Part shown: one piece after another, positions 8,644 to 16,308 of the stretch
Numbering within the stretch: position 1 is the stretch's first letter
How the letters are laid out: each line of letters opens with the position of its first letter
From: Aestuariivivens sediminicola
GTDB lineage: Bacteria; Bacteroidota; Bacteroidia; Flavobacteriales; Flavobacteriaceae
Direction of reading: 5' to 3'
Length of the DNA stretch: 64,000 nucleotides
NCBI RefSeq assembly: GCF_022662015.1
Contig: NZ_JAKMCM010000007.1
Span: 1 to 64,000 of the forward strand
Notes under the pieces: generated by a model
What the model saw: the letters and a program-made list of their open reading frames with translations, nothing else
Database searches by the model: none
Told to the model about the DNA's origin: nothing
Program-made: the position numbers and the translations under genes

Positions 8644-9018
8644 AATAATGTAGTATTAGTTGATTAATGGTTTCAAAAATGTTGACAAATAGTATGTAAT
8701 GTTTTAACACGGTGGTGTCAGGTAGAAACTCAAGGGGGTGTAAATCAGGTTATCAGACGCCATTTCCCTAGAAAAGAAATTCGAGGTTTGCTCCGCATGC
8801 GTTATCTAATGTATAAAAAATCTTCGTCTTATTAAAGATATAAAAAAAATAAGGCAGATCAATTTAGTTGAAATGTAGTGATGAAGACGATTAATGAAAG
8901 AAAATATTATACCACACTTTGATCTCTCAAAATACATCAGGATATCACAATCCTTAGATTTTATCGATGCCTTGGTCAATTTATGTGTTGTGAATACACT
9001 ATTCGACTCGTAGTAAAT
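8644..9018. other. Intergenic region holding gene relics
   Basis: No intact gene is seen in these 375 bases. Positions 8922-8952 match the 3' end of the acyl-CoA dehydrogenase gene at 11075-11105 (26 of 31 bases, no gap, same orientation), with weaker similarity continuing to about 8990. A GC-richer tract at 8709-8805 also stands out; read on the minus strand it starts an open stretch at 8798, but nothing in it is recognisable. Confidence 0.55.
8922..8990 (-). pseudogene. Relic of the 3' end of an acyl-CoA dehydrogenase gene
   Basis: On the minus strand this tract reads, in the frame of the intact gene, IVIS-stop-CILRD, against IVISRSILRD at the end of the acyl-CoA dehydrogenase encoded at 11072-12214. 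The internal stop corresponds to a changed arginine codon, and the terminal stop has become CAA. Upstream, an apparent deletion of about nine bases is needed to keep the alignment (KLTK against KITQ). It therefore looks like a decayed duplicate of the gene tail, now on the far side of the FG-GAP gene. Confidence 0.5.
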
Positions 9019-10590
9019 CTAGTTAGTTATGGAATTATTGGTTAGAACGAGTAAGTTGGGAAAATCAGCGGCTCCTTTTGCAACCTGTTTTACATATTCA
9101 CCAAAAGTGTGAAAGTATGAACCGAGAAAGATATCAAGATCTCCATCGCGGTCATAATCTCCAACATCCATGGTCAACCATTTTCCCAATGAGGCCTCCG
9201 GAGTGGCGTATGCCGTAAAATCAAGGGATCCGGAGTTTAACAAGTAGATGAAGGAATGTTCAGGGTTATCGTCATTGTGGTAAAAGGCAGATGCTGCGAT
9301 ATCTAAATCGCCATCATTGTCAAAATCCCTCGCTATGGCCTTACTCGCGCCATACAAGGGGTAAAAAAAGGTGTTTTCGAAATTATCTCGGCCATCATTT
9401 AAATATATTCGTATGCCATGATAATTTTTTCTAATCACGGAATAATCCCAGTTATCACCATTCGTAAGAAGAATATCCATATATCCGTCATTGTTAAAAT
9501 CGACCAGTTCAAAATAACTGACACCATATACCGGAGGAAATCTTAAAACAACTTTTTCTTCAAATTTGTTCTGACCTTTATTATAAAAAATTGAAATTTG
9601 TTCTCTGGCCTGAGCCATTAAAACCATAAGATCGGGTTTGTTATCGTTATTAAAATCATTAATTTCAACCATCCTGGACCCTGGTTCGTTTTTTAAAATA
9701 GACGCTTTACCCGGATCAAAATTATCATACAACAGCAATTTACCTCTATTATGTCCAAATCCACAGATCACCACATCTTCCTTATCATCTCCATTTAAAT
9801 CGCCACTTGAAAAAGAGACAGGTCGGGGAAGATCCGGTAATCTGATGTTCTGATTACTGCTTCCACGTTGAATTGAATTTAATTCACCTAAATTTTGGTC
9901 GGATGGATCAAATTTACCAATGGTTAATAGTTTTATCGCGCCATCCGCTTTAAATTCAATATCAACTGCAGGACTAATCAGTCTTCGGGTGGATTTCAAT
10001 TGCATTTTATCATCGAGGACGTGTATTAAATTATTGGCCTCTCCGAGATAAAGTGTCGCGTTAAACCTATTAAATTCCAATAATGATGTCTGCGGAAACC
10101 CCTTGTTATTAATAAAAACTTTATCAACATTGAAGTGAACGAGATTAGTTATGGGTGCCTCAGAATTTATTTTGATGGGTTCTTCAGGGGCTTCTTTCTT
10201 ATAATATTCAATAATTTTATTCCAGTCAGCATCAGAAATTATAGGTGCTTCGGGGTATACTCCTAATGATTTTACAATTTCCAAATCTTCTTGGGGTGTA
10301 CCGGCAAAGGGATCAACACCAGGAATTTTCACCCCCATTCTGAGACCCATATTGGGAAGGACGCTATTGATCCACGTGTCTCTATCCAAAAGCCTGGGTT
10401 CGGGATATTCATGACACATTTTACAATAGAGGTTAGCGAGTTGTTCTCCTGAAAGTAAAGTATCTAAGCGCGTTTCAGTATGTATTTCATCGTATGTTCT
10501 GTACCCCGTGTCATTTTTCATTAAAGTAGGACTCAAACAGACAAGCAGGAGTAGATAGAAGATAAGATGTATTGGTTTTAAAATTGGCAT
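9019..10590 (-). CDS. Exported cytochrome c-like/FG-GAP repeat protein
   Basis: The 523-residue product begins with a hydrophobic signal segment (about 8-24). A single c-type heme site, CKMCH at 56-60, lies in a short cytochrome-like region up to about residue 130. The rest is an FG-GAP/VCBS-type propeller with at least five calcium-binding Dx(D/N)xDxxxD loops, for example DLNGDDKED, DFNNDGYMD, DFDNDGDLD and DYDRDGDLD. FG-GAP propellers usually bind polysaccharide or protein ligands; the heme suggests electron transfer linked to a periplasmic or surface oxidase. The 44-bp repeat array lies upstream, with a perfect 8-bp-arm palindrome (10609-10625) just before the start. Co-orientation with the PQQ-cytochrome gene suggests a shared pathway, which is an inference. 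Confidence 0.82.
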   Translation of the reverse strand: MPILKPIHLIFYLLLLVCLSPTLMKNDTGYRTYDEIHTETRLDTLLSGEQLANLYCKMCHEYPEPRLLDRDTWINSVLPNMGLRMGVKIPGVDPFAGTPQEDLEIVKSLGVYPEAPIISDADWNKIIEYYKKEAPEEPIKINSEAPITNLVHFNVDKVFINNKGFPQTSLLEFNRFNATLYLGEANNLIHVLDDKMQLKSTRRLISPAVDIEFKADGAIKLLTIGKFDPSDQNLGELNSIQRGSSNQNIRLPDLPRPVSFSSGDLNGDDKEDVVICGFGHNRGKLLLYDNFDPGKASILKNEPGSRMVEINDFNNDNKPDLMVLMAQAREQISIFYNKGQNKFEEKVVLRFPPVYGVSYFELVDFNNDGYMDILLTNGDNWDYSVIRKNYHGIRIYLNDGRDNFENTFFYPLYGASKAIARDFDNDGDLDIAASAFYHNDDNPEHSFIYLLNSGSLDFTAYATPEASLGKWLTMDVGDYDRDGDLDIFLGSYFHTFGEYVKQVAKGAADFPNLLVLTNNSITN

Positions 10591-10608
10591 TCAGACAGGT
10601 CTATTTAC

Positions 10609-10625
10609 ATAACTAAATTAGTTAT
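10609..10625. promoter_or_regulatory. Palindrome upstream of the FG-GAP gene
   Basis: ATAACTAA and TTAGTTAT form perfect 8-base arms around a central A, 19 bases upstream of the minus-strand start at 10590. The position suits an operator, or a hairpin in the leader. No protein partner can be named. Confidence 0.35.
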
Positions 10626-10765
10626 TCGTAATAAAAAATCTAATTAAAAAACGATTTATTTGTATCTGCGTATTCTTGAAATTCAAAAGGAGGTTTACAA
10701 CAAGCGTTCCATGCAAAATGTTTAAGAGAAAGTAAGGCGTTCTTTAATCCGTCAGATATAACTAA
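10626..10765. other. Leader/spacer between the FG-GAP gene and the repeat array
   Basis: AT-rich sequence with no coding frame that I can support. If the 44-bp units are promoters, this becomes a long 5' leader of the FG-GAP transcript. Confidence 0.4.
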
Positions 10766-11073
10766 AATCTCTCAAATATAGGTCTCGAGATTACAATGAA
10801 AGCTATTTCAATCTCTCAAATATAGGTCTCGAGATTACAATGAAAGCTATTTCAATCTCTCAAATATAGGTCTCGAGATTACAATGAAAGCTATTTTAAT
10901 CTCTCAAATATAGGTCTCGAGATTACAATGAAAGCTATTTTAATCTCTCAAATATAGGTCTCGAGATTACAATGAAACCTATTTTAATCTCTCAAATATA
11001 GGTCTCGAGATTACAATGAAACCTATTTTAATCTCTCAAATATAGGTCTCGAGATTACAATGAAACCTATTTT
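10766..11073 (-). repeat. Seven tandem 44-bp repeats, each with a TATATTTG promoter-like box
   Basis: Units begin at 10766, 10810, 10854, 10898, 10942, 10986 and 11030, exactly 44 bases apart and with no spacers. They differ only near their ends: units 1-2 have AAAGCTATTTC, units 3-4 AAAGCTATTTT, units 5-7 AAACCTATTTT. An eighth, diverged copy is the coding end of the acyl-CoA dehydrogenase gene at 11074-11105, so the array was derived from that gene tail. Each unit holds AATCTC...GAGATT as an inverted pair and the palindrome TCTCGAGA. On the minus strand each carries TATATTTG (first at 10773-10780), a perfect Bacteroidota -7 box, which the gene copy lacks by one base. Not a CRISPR array. Confidence 0.95.
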
Positions 11074-12214
11074 AATCTCTCAAAATACTTCTCGAGATTA
11101 CAATCTTTTGGATTTCAGAGGTGCCCTCGTAGATCTGCGTAATTTTCGCATCACGCATAAGTCTTTCCACATGGTATTCCTTCACAAATCCATTTCCACC
11201 ATGAATTTGAACGGCTTCAACAGTAGTATCCATGGCGACTTTTGAGGCATAGAGTTTGGCCACAGCACTGGATCGGTCGTAGTTATTACCAAGGTCTTTA
11301 TCCTTTGCGGCCTTCATTACCAATAATCTGGCTGCTTCAATTTCAGAGTACATATCAGCCAACTTGAAGGCAATGGCCTGATGATTGCAAATTTCAGTTC
11401 CAAAAGCTTTTCGTTCCTTTGAATATTTTATGGCGAATTCATAAGCACCCTGTGCAATACCCAGGGCCTGAGCTGCAATTCCAATTCGCCCGCCGGAGAG
11501 CGTCTTCATTGCAAATCTGAATCCAGATCCATTCGGCCCAATTCTGTTTTCTTTTGGTACAATTACATCATTAAATTGAAGTGTGTGGGTGTCACTACCA
11601 CGAATCCCCAACTTGTCCTCTTTTGGCCCAATATGAAATCCTTCGGTTCCGCGTTCTACTAAAAAGGCATTAATGCCATGCGACCCTTTGTCGCGATCGG
11701 TCTGAGCAATAACAATATAAATGTCGGCCCGTCCACCACTGGTAATCCAGTTTTTAGTGCCATTTAATACATAATGGTCACCTTTATCAATAGCGGTTGT
11801 CTTTTGTGATGTAGCATCGCTTCCCGCTTCGGGTTCACTTAAACAGAATGCACCAACAAATTCACCAGTAGCCAGTTTGGTGAGGTATTTTTGTTTTTGA
11901 TCCTCACTACCGTAGTTCTCAAGTCCGTAACAGACCAAGGAGTTATTAACAGAAACAATAACAGAGGCTGAAGCATCAATTTTAGACAGTTCTTCCATTA
12001 TGAGTACATAGGAAATAGTGTCCATACCACTTCCACCGTATTTCGGATCTACCATGATACCCATAAACCCAAGTTCCCCCATTTGTTTAACCAACTCATC
12101 AGGAAAATGCTGTTTGTCGTCCCGTTCTATGACACCGGGGAGTAATACAGTTTGAGCAAAATCGCGAGCGGCATCACGAATCAACATATGTTCTTCTGAA
12201 AGATTAAAATCCAT
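11072..12214 (-). CDS. Acyl-CoA dehydrogenase
   Basis: A 380-residue flavoprotein of the short/medium-chain acyl-CoA dehydrogenase family, catalysing the first step of beta-oxidation or branched-chain acyl-CoA breakdown with FAD and electron-transfer flavoprotein. Family signatures are FCLSEPEAGSDA (near 135-146), NGTKNWITSGG, RKAFGT and the C-terminal QIHGGNGFVKEY. The catalytic base is Glu363 in IYEGTSEIQ. Length is normal for the family. The gene is monocistronic by context: a CAAATATA box (minus-strand TATATTTG) sits at 12252-12259, upstream of the start, and the gene ends in the tandem-repeat array, whose unit 7 overlaps the stop codon by two bases. Chain-length preference cannot be judged from sequence alone. 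Confidence 0.95.
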   Translation of the reverse strand: MDFNLSEEHMLIRDAARDFAQTVLLPGVIERDDKQHFPDELVKQMGELGFMGIMVDPKYGGSGMDTISYVLIMEELSKIDASASVIVSVNNSLVCYGLENYGSEDQKQKYLTKLATGEFVGAFCLSEPEAGSDATSQKTTAIDKGDHYVLNGTKNWITSGGRADIYIVIAQTDRDKGSHGINAFLVERGTEGFHIGPKEDKLGIRGSDTHTLQFNDVIVPKENRIGPNGSGFRFAMKTLSGGRIGIAAQALGIAQGAYEFAIKYSKERKAFGTEICNHQAIAFKLADMYSEIEAARLLVMKAAKDKDLGNNYDRSSAVAKLYASKVAMDTTVEAVQIHGGNGFVKEYHVERLMRDAKITQIYEGTSEIQKIVISRSILRD

Positions 12215-12251
12215 ATCCCGGTAATATTATTAAAATGATAAAAAAGATAAG

Positions 12252-12259
12252 CAAATATA
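12252..12259 (-). promoter_or_regulatory. Promoter -7 box for the acyl-CoA dehydrogenase gene
   Basis: CAAATATA on the plus strand reads TATATTTG on the minus strand, matching the Bacteroidota TAnnTTTG consensus, about 38 bases upstream of the start codon. Confidence 0.6.
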
Positions 12260-12306
12260 CTATTTTGATGAGATATGTTCAATAATAAATCCTAATTTTA
12301 CGAAAT

Positions 12307-13371
12307 ATGTTAAAGACTAAGTACAATGTCATCGGTGTCATGTCGGGTACATCCCTTGATGGAATCGATTTGGTTTTTGTTAATTTTCATTTCGATGAGC
12401 AATGGCAGTTTCAAATCGTTTCTGCTGAGACCGTAGCCTATTCGAATAAATGGCGTGATAAATTAAAAGATTTGGTGCATTGTGATAAAGAAGCGTTAGA
12501 ACTTATAGACTTAGAATATACCCAGTACTTAGCCCATATTATCCGAACATTTATTGACAGGCATAAAATTACACAACTGGATGCCATTAGTTCTCATGGG
12601 CATACGGCACTTCATCAACCGGACAAGAAATTAACCTATCAAATTGGTAATTTACCCATTATCTCAACCATATTGGGAGAGCAGGTAGTTTGCGATTTCA
12701 GGGTTCAGGATGTTGATCTGGGTGGACAAGGAGCGCCTTTAGTACCGATTGGTGACAAGCTCTTATTTTCATCATATGCATATTGTTTAAATCTTGGCGG
12801 ATTTGCTAACATATCGACCGACATAAAGCACGAGCGAATTGCCTATGATATTTGTCCTGTTAATATTGTACTTAACCATTACGCCAAATTGCTCGGTCAT
12901 GATTTTGACAATCAAGGAAAAATAGCATCAACCGGTGTACTGCACACAGAAATGCTGAATGCATTAAATGGGTTGTCTTTTTATAAAGCACCTTATCCTA
13001 AATCTTTGGGTTTAGAATGGGTGAGGTCAACTGTGCTTCCATTAATTGATTCCTTTAAATTAAATGTTGCCGATATCTTGAATACATTCTGTGAGCATAT
13101 AGCCCTTCAGATATCCAATGAAATTAATGCGACCACAGAGGCTTCCGTTCTGTTAACAGGTGGTGGTGCTTACAATTCCTACCTTATCAGCAGAATTAAA
13201 AATTATTCAGATTGTAACATTGTTGTACCCCAAAAGCAGCTGATCGAATTTAAAGAAGCTTTAATATTTGCACTCCTTGGAGTACTGAAATTAAGAAATG
13301 AAATCAATTGCCTTAAAAGTGTTACAGGGGCATCAAGGGATCATAGTTCCGGAAGAATTTTTCAACCATAA
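12307..13371 (+). CDS. anmK: Anhydro-N-acetylmuramic acid kinase
   Basis: The 354-residue product phosphorylates and opens 1,6-anhydro-MurNAc released from recycled peptidoglycan, giving MurNAc-6-phosphate. It shows the N-terminal ATP-binding signature VIGVMSGTSLDGID (8-21), the DFRVQDVDLGGQGAPLVP block (about 125-142) and the C-terminal LLTGGGAYN motif of the ASKHA-fold AnmK family. Length matches the family. It is divergently transcribed from the acyl-CoA dehydrogenase gene with a 92-base shared upstream region, and no recycling partner is adjacent. Confidence 0.95.
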   Translation: MLKTKYNVIGVMSGTSLDGIDLVFVNFHFDEQWQFQIVSAETVAYSNKWRDKLKDLVHCDKEALELIDLEYTQYLAHIIRTFIDRHKITQLDAISSHGHTALHQPDKKLTYQIGNLPIISTILGEQVVCDFRVQDVDLGGQGAPLVPIGDKLLFSSYAYCLNLGGFANISTDIKHERIAYDICPVNIVLNHYAKLLGHDFDNQGKIASTGVLHTEMLNALNGLSFYKAPYPKSLGLEWVRSTVLPLIDSFKLNVADILNTFCEHIALQISNEINATTEASVLLTGGGAYNSYLISRIKNYSDCNIVVPQKQLIEFKEALIFALLGVLKLRNEINCLKSVTGASRDHSSGRIFQP

Positions 13372-13408
13372 AAATAATGGGAAGTTAAACTTAAAAACTT
13401 AAGTTTTC

Positions 13409-13416
13409 TATATTTG
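13409..13416 (+). promoter_or_regulatory. Promoter -7 box upstream of the amino acid dehydrogenase gene
   Basis: TATATTTG matches TAnnTTTG. It leaves a leader of about 110 bases before the start at 13533. Confidence 0.55.
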
Positions 13417-13532
13417 TTACAATGTAAATTCAAAAATTCATTTTAGTATGACACAACTTTAGCTGCCTTTCAATATGACTTCACAGAACTTAAAAAATTA
13501 GGCTAAAAAAACGAACTAATGTTTTACTGGAA

Positions 13533-14759
13533 ATGAAAGAATTATTAAAGAAATACGAAAATAAGTCCCCTGAAATTGTTTTTAACTGGAAAGATGCCGA
13601 GACTGAGGCAGAGGGGTGGGTTGTTATTAACTCCTTACGAGGTGGTGCGGCCGGTGGCGGTACGAGAATGCGTGAAGGTTTGGATATGAATGAGGTATTG
13701 TCTTTGGCAAAAACAATGGAAATAAAGTTCACGGTATCAGGACCACCTATTGGTGGCGCCAAATCAGGAATTAACTTTAATCCGAAGGATCCCAGAAAAA
13801 AAGCCGTACTGGAACGGTGGTATGCGGCAGTATCCCCTTTATTGAAGAGTTATTATGGAACTGGTGGCGATCTGAATGTGGATGAGACACATGAGGTTAT
13901 TCCGATTACGGAGGAAAGCGGTGTATGGCATCCACAGGAAGGGGTTTTTAATGGACATTTTAAACCTACTGAAGCTGATAAAATTAACAGAATAGGACAA
14001 CTGCGTCAAGGGGTTATTAAGGTTATTGAAAACCCGCTGTACTCGCCCGACGTTACAAAAAAATATACGGTTGCAGATATGATTACCGGTTATGGCGTAG
14101 CCGAAGCCGTTAGACACTATTATACCATATATGGGGGGACAGTAAATGGAAAACGAGCTGTAATTCAGGGATTTGGCAATGTAGGAGCTGCAGCAGCCTT
14201 TTATTTGTCGCAAATGGGAGCGAAAATTGTCGGTATCATTGATATTGTCGGAGGCCTTATAAATGAGAACGGATTTTCATTTGAAGAAATAAGTAACTTG
14301 TTTCTTGCAAAAAAAGGTAATACCTTAGAGAGCGATAAATTGATGCCGTTTGAGGAAATAAATGAAAAGATCTGGTCCCTTGAAACAGAAATTTTCGCCC
14401 CCTGTGCTGCTTCGAGATTAATAACGATTCATCAGATTGATGAAATGATAGACAGTGGTCTTGAAGTGATCTCTTGTGGTGCGAATGTGCCCTTTGCGGA
14501 TAAAGAAATTTTCTTCGGACCGATAATGGAACACACAGACTATAAGGTCAGTCTGATTCCGGATTTTATCTCTAATTGTGGTATGGCCAGAGTGTTCGCA
14601 TACTTCATGGAACGACGTGTGCAGATGACTGATGAAGCCATTTTTAATGATACATCAAATAGAATAAAACAAGCTTTAGAAAAGGTATATAAGAAAAATA
14701 AATCTAAACAAGGACTTAGCGCAACAGCTTTTGAAATAGCGTTAAGTCAACTAATCTAA
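13533..14759 (+). CDS. Glu/Leu/Phe/Val dehydrogenase family protein
   Basis: The 408-residue product is an NAD(P)-dependent amino acid dehydrogenase, oxidatively deaminating an amino acid to its 2-oxoacid and ammonia. The dimerisation/substrate domain carries Lys77 in PPIGGAKSGI and the GTGGDLNVDE segment with the catalytic Asp region. The Rossmann domain begins at about residue 200, with GFGNVGAAAAFYLSQMG as the nucleotide loop. Which amino acid is used cannot be fixed by inspection: the sequence differs from classic GdhA, and flavobacteria carry this form widely. It is followed seven bases later by nhaD, so the two may be co-transcribed. Confidence 0.9.
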   Translation: MKELLKKYENKSPEIVFNWKDAETEAEGWVVINSLRGGAAGGGTRMREGLDMNEVLSLAKTMEIKFTVSGPPIGGAKSGINFNPKDPRKKAVLERWYAAVSPLLKSYYGTGGDLNVDETHEVIPITEESGVWHPQEGVFNGHFKPTEADKINRIGQLRQGVIKVIENPLYSPDVTKKYTVADMITGYGVAEAVRHYYTIYGGTVNGKRAVIQGFGNVGAAAAFYLSQMGAKIVGIIDIVGGLINENGFSFEEISNLFLAKKGNTLESDKLMPFEEINEKIWSLETEIFAPCAASRLITIHQIDEMIDSGLEVISCGANVPFADKEIFFGPIMEHTDYKVSLIPDFISNCGMARVFAYFMERRVQMTDEAIFNDTSNRIKQALEKVYKKNKSKQGLSATAFEIALSQLI

Positions 14760-14766
14760 CTAACAT

Positions 14767-16158
14767 ATGGAAGCAGCAATCATTTTAGTATTCGCGATGG
14801 GGTATTTAGCCATAACATTAGAGCATAGTTTAAAAATTGATAAGCTGATTCCGGCTTTGATTATGATGGCCCTTTGTTGGGCACTCATTGCATTTGGCCT
14901 GGAAAGTTTTGTACAGTGGTTCGATTCTGGCAAACATGCCTTACTCGATACCTTCGGTACGTTTAGTCGTGATGAAAAGATGCATCTCATGGAAGAGACC
15001 TTACTGCATCATTTGGGTAAGACTTCAGAAATTTTAGTGTTTCTTTTGGGAGCCATGACCATTGTTGAAATAATCGATTATTTTAATGGGTTCTCTACTA
15101 TAAAGAGCTTTGTGAAAACAAAGAACAAGGTTAAGATTTTGTGGATTTTTTCAATTCTTGCATTTATTCTCTCTGCCATAATCGATAATCTTACAGCTAC
15201 TATTGTTCTTGTTTCCATTTTACAAAAAATTGTAAAAGATAGAAGTGTGAGACTATGGTATGCCGGGTTAATTATTATTGCTGCAAATGCCGGAGGTGCC
15301 TGGTCCCCTATTGGTGATGTTACGACCACCATGCTATGGATAGGTAAAAAGGTAACTACAGGGCATTTAATTGGGTACCTGTTTTTACCGTCTTTTTTAT
15401 GTATGGCCATACCTTCGCTTATAGCGTCGTTTTTACCTGCCTTCAAAGGCGAGCTGAATGTTGAGGAGTCAGAGGAAGAGACGCGATCAAAATTTAGCAG
15501 TACCATGCTCTATTTGGGTCTCGGTGCAATTGTCTTTGTTCCAATATTTAAAATGGTTACCCATTTGCCACCTTATGTAGGTATGATGTTGTCATTAGGT
15601 GTTGTTGCCGTATTTGCTGAAATCTATAGCAACTCCAAATTTAGTATGACGCAATTTCACGCGGAAGAAAGTGATGCCCATGCCAACCATAGTCCGGTAC
15701 ATTATTCATTGTCGAAAATAGAACTGCCCAGTATATTGTTCTTCCTGGGCATCTTAATGGCAGTTGCGGCGCTGGAGTCGCTTGGAATATTGTTTGACTT
15801 TGCGGGAAAACTGGAAGAAACAATGCCTATGCTGGGAACAGAATTACATCATAGTGGGGTATCTGATATTGTTGTATTGCTGCTTGGTGTTGGGTCTGCC
15901 GTTATTGATAATGTACCTTTGGTAGCTGCCAGTTTAGGAATGTTTCATGAGCCTATAGATAATGAGTTGTGGCATTTCATTGCCTATTCGGCAGGAACGG
16001 GAGGAAGCATGCTCATTATTGGATCTGCGGCAGGTGTTGTGGCCATGGGAATGGAAAAAATCAATTTTTTCTGGTATTTGAGAAAGATAGCCTGGCTGGC
16101 ATTTATCGGATTCATAGTTGGGGCCGCAGCCTTTATGTATACCAGGACATTATTTTAA
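14767..16158 (+). CDS. nhaD: Na+/H+ antiporter NhaD
   Basis: The 463-residue protein has about twelve hydrophobic segments and the ion-transporter superfamily pattern of NhaD: an early IDNLTATIVLVS motif (near 138-149), the NAGGAWSPIGDVTTTMLW signature and a late VIDNVPLVAASLGM motif. It exchanges cytosolic sodium for protons at the inner membrane, consistent with a marine or saline habitat. It begins seven bases after the amino acid dehydrogenase gene and ends before a strong terminator. Confidence 0.95.
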   Translation: MEAAIILVFAMGYLAITLEHSLKIDKLIPALIMMALCWALIAFGLESFVQWFDSGKHALLDTFGTFSRDEKMHLMEETLLHHLGKTSEILVFLLGAMTIVEIIDYFNGFSTIKSFVKTKNKVKILWIFSILAFILSAIIDNLTATIVLVSILQKIVKDRSVRLWYAGLIIIAANAGGAWSPIGDVTTTMLWIGKKVTTGHLIGYLFLPSFLCMAIPSLIASFLPAFKGELNVEESEEETRSKFSSTMLYLGLGAIVFVPIFKMVTHLPPYVGMMLSLGVVAVFAEIYSNSKFSMTQFHAEESDAHANHSPVHYSLSKIELPSILFFLGILMAVAALESLGILFDFAGKLEETMPMLGTELHHSGVSDIVVLLLGVGSAVIDNVPLVAASLGMFHEPIDNELWHFIAYSAGTGGSMLIIGSAAGVVAMGMEKINFFWYLRKIAWLAFIGFIVGAAAFMYTRTLF

Positions 16159-16181
16159 TCAGAGTATCAATATTTTCAACA

Positions 16182-16217
16182 AAAAAGATTAGTTCTATAA
16201 CTGATCTTTTTTTTTAT
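16182..16217 (+). terminator. Terminator after nhaD
   Basis: A 13-bp stem (16182-16194 with 16199-16211, one T-G pair) and a CTAT loop are followed by a long T run. Confidence 0.85.
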
Positions 16218-16308
16218 AAGAAAGTATGTCGAAATAGAGTTGAAAACGTATTTTATTATACTTTAGCAAAAAAAGAAACGTTATACTGTTGCAATAAACT
16301 ATTAATTT

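Noticed and set aside
10766-11105. CRISPR array
   Set aside because: Units are contiguous with a fixed 44-base period; there are no unique spacers, no leader and no cas genes.
11060-11245. 61-codon plus-strand frame starting inside the repeat array
   Set aside because: The start codon is part of the repeat unit, and the frame then runs antisense through the conserved end of the acyl-CoA dehydrogenase gene.
13839-14213. 124-residue minus-strand frame within the amino acid dehydrogenase gene
   Set aside because: It lies entirely inside a clearly conserved enzyme gene and shows no protein features.
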